Positions 62,809 to 64,000 of a DNA stretch of 64,000 nt are shown in pieces. The position numbers and the translations under genes are program-made. Position 1 is the first letter of the stretch, and each line of letters starts with the position of its first letter. A model generated the notes under the pieces. The model made no database searches. It saw only the letters and a list, made by a program, of their open reading frames with translations, and was not told where the DNA came from. Source of the DNA: Paenibacillus bovis (GTDB taxonomy: Bacteria; Bacillota; Bacilli; Bacillales; Bacillaceae_C); NCBI GenBank assembly GCA_007679095.1, contig VEFU01000014.1, positions 1 through 64,000 of the forward strand. The letters run 5' to 3'.

Positions 62809-64000
62809 TCACAACCCTTTTACTATTTCTTTTAGTTTTTTTAATCCTTCTATAATCTCCTGCTCATAAGTATCTATTTTTTTGAGTATTTTATCTGGAG
62901 TTTCGTACTCAACTTCCTCATATTCAATATCTTTATATTTATTTATTGACAAATCATAATTATTCTCTCTAAGTTCTTCAATTGGAACAAAGAATGATTG
63001 GTCATTACGTGTTCGATCCTTTTCTGTTTCCAAATTACTAAATCTTTGTATTATGTCTGGAATATCATTCTGTTCAATAGGACTACGTTGATCATCTAAT
63101 GTAAAACCGTCAGCTTCCATATCATAGAACCATACATTTCCAGTCCCACCTGCTCCAGTTTTTGTGAAAATTAATACTGCAGTAGAAACTCCTGCATATG
63201 GTTTAAATACTCCACTAGGCATTGAAATAACTGCTTCTAATTTATGATTCTCGATAATTTCTTTCCGAATTGTATTATAAGCCTTCTGATTTCTAAACAA
63301 AACACCTTCTGGAACTATAACTGCAGCCCGTCCACCCGGTTTTAAAATACGAATAAATAATGATAAAAATAATAGCTCCGTTTTCTTGGTCTTAGCGATT
63401 TTTAACAAATCATTTGACACCGATTCATAATCCAACGATCCCTTAAACGGTGGATTTGCTAAAACTAACGTATATTGCTCTTTATCCTTATTAATTTCTG
63501 CAAGTGAATCACGATAATCAATATTGGGATTATCCACTCCATGAAGCATCATATTCATAGCTCCAATTCGTAGCATCGTTCGGTCCATGTCATTCCCATA
63601 GAACATAGTATTATGGTAATGCTCTTTTAACCCTTGAACGAGAAACATATCGCTATGATGGTCACGTAGATATTCACTTGCTGCAACTAAGAATCCAGCT
63701 GATCCCATTGCTGGGTCAATAATAATATCTTCTGGAGTTGGCTTCATTAACTCTACTATCAATTTAATAATGTGCCTTGGTGTACGGAATTGACCATTCG
63801 TTCCAGATGTTGCAATCTTAGATAAAAGATACTCATATAAATCTCCTTGGGCATCGCGGTCTTCTGTTGCCGGAAGATTATCAATACCATCTACAACTTT
63901 AGCCAACATATTTGGTGTTGGAATTAAGAACGTCGCATCTCCCATATACTTTGAATATGCCGATTCTTCTTTACCATGTAAATTCTTTATAAATGGAAAT
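62809..64000 (-). CDS. hsdM: Type I modification methyltransferase, M subunit (partial)
   Basis: The frame is open to the window edge, so this is the C-terminal part only (397 codons visible including the FPFIKNLHGKEESAYSKY segment). The N6-adenine methyltransferase core has FRTPRHIIKLIVELM, DPAMGSAGFLV (motif I, S-adenosylmethionine site), LANPPF (motif IV, catalytic) and VIVPEGVLF. The internal ATG at 63945 is not the real start. It protects host DNA by methylation and pairs with HsdS. Confidence 0.93.
   Translation of the reverse strand, partial: FPFIKNLHGKEESAYSKYMGDATFLIPTPNMLAKVVDGIDNLPATEDRDAQGDLYEYLLSKIATSGTNGQFRTPRHIIKLIVELMKPTPEDIIIDPAMGSAGFLVAASEYLRDHHSDMFLVQGLKEHYHNTMFYGNDMDRTMLRIGAMNMMLHGVDNPNIDYRDSLAEINKDKEQYTLVLANPPFKGSLDYESVSNDLLKIAKTKKTELLFLSLFIRILKPGGRAAVIVPEGVLFRNQKAYNTIRKEIIENHKLEAVISMPSGVFKPYAGVSTAVLIFTKTGAGGTGNVWFYDMEADGFTLDDQRSPIEQNDIPDIIQRFSNLETEKDRTRNDQSFFVPIEELRENNYDLSINKYKDIEYEEVEYETPDKILKKIDTYEQEIIEGLKKLKEIVKGL

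Overview
The window looks like a low-GC Gram-positive chromosome of the family Bacillaceae, most like Oceanobacillus, Virgibacillus or relatives. The grounds are AT-rich sequence, strong GGAGG-type ribosome binding sites, frequent TTG and GTG starts, a T-box leader, GlpP, a NodB-type polysaccharide deacetylase and Bacillaceae-style intergenic repeats. No tRNA, rRNA or CRISPR array was seen. Species assignment is inference.

Region 1 (1-17.3 kb) is mostly metabolic. It holds a TetR regulator divergent from a butanediol dehydrogenase with a near-perfect 24-bp palindrome between them, and a three-gene uronate/aldonate cluster (sugar-acid dehydrogenase, UxaA, UxaB) divergent from an AraC regulator. 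A second AraC regulator faces a glucoamylase-like hydrolase. Aspartate-semialdehyde dehydrogenase sits behind a complete T-box. A GlpP antiterminator lies just upstream of a HAD phosphatase whose leader carries a terminator.

Region 2 (17.3-30.3 kb) is chromosomal housekeeping and environmental response. It has two short-chain dehydrogenases (one missing its 5' end), a small ferredoxin-reductase-like flavoprotein, an apparently leaderless ArsR-type regulator with twin operators, a polysaccharide deacetylase, a chemoreceptor preceded by a c-di-GMP-I riboswitch with a MITE inserted between them, a GH127 hydrolase with a divergent AraC regulator, and a PgsA paralogue.

Region 3 (30.3-43.4 kb) is a decaying accessory zone. 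It contains a GrpB gene with a nonsense codon, an ABC-2 permease without ATPase, a short tyrosine recombinase, secreted proteins (DUF6973-like, matrixin-like protease), Nudix, nucleoside-permease and retropepsin-like remnants, and small immunity-like genes (SEC-C, DUF6398-like, DUF6904-like).

Region 4 (43.4-64 kb) is a defence-type island. It has two IS3-family elements, ankyrin and MORN proteins, a two-gene membrane/nuclease operon under a 30-bp palindromic promoter, a four-gene ABC-three-component operon (DUF3732 ATPase, middle component, nuclease-like protein, unknown 339-aa protein), and a type I restriction-modification operon (hsdM-hsdS-hsdR) that runs off the right edge.

Three same-orientation copies of a ~147-bp structured repeat (39.1, 43.6 and 52.4 kb) each lie at the 3' side of a minus-strand accessory block. 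This cassette-like layout, together with the membrane/nuclease operon and the ABC-3C operon, is the most promising part of the window for new biology.
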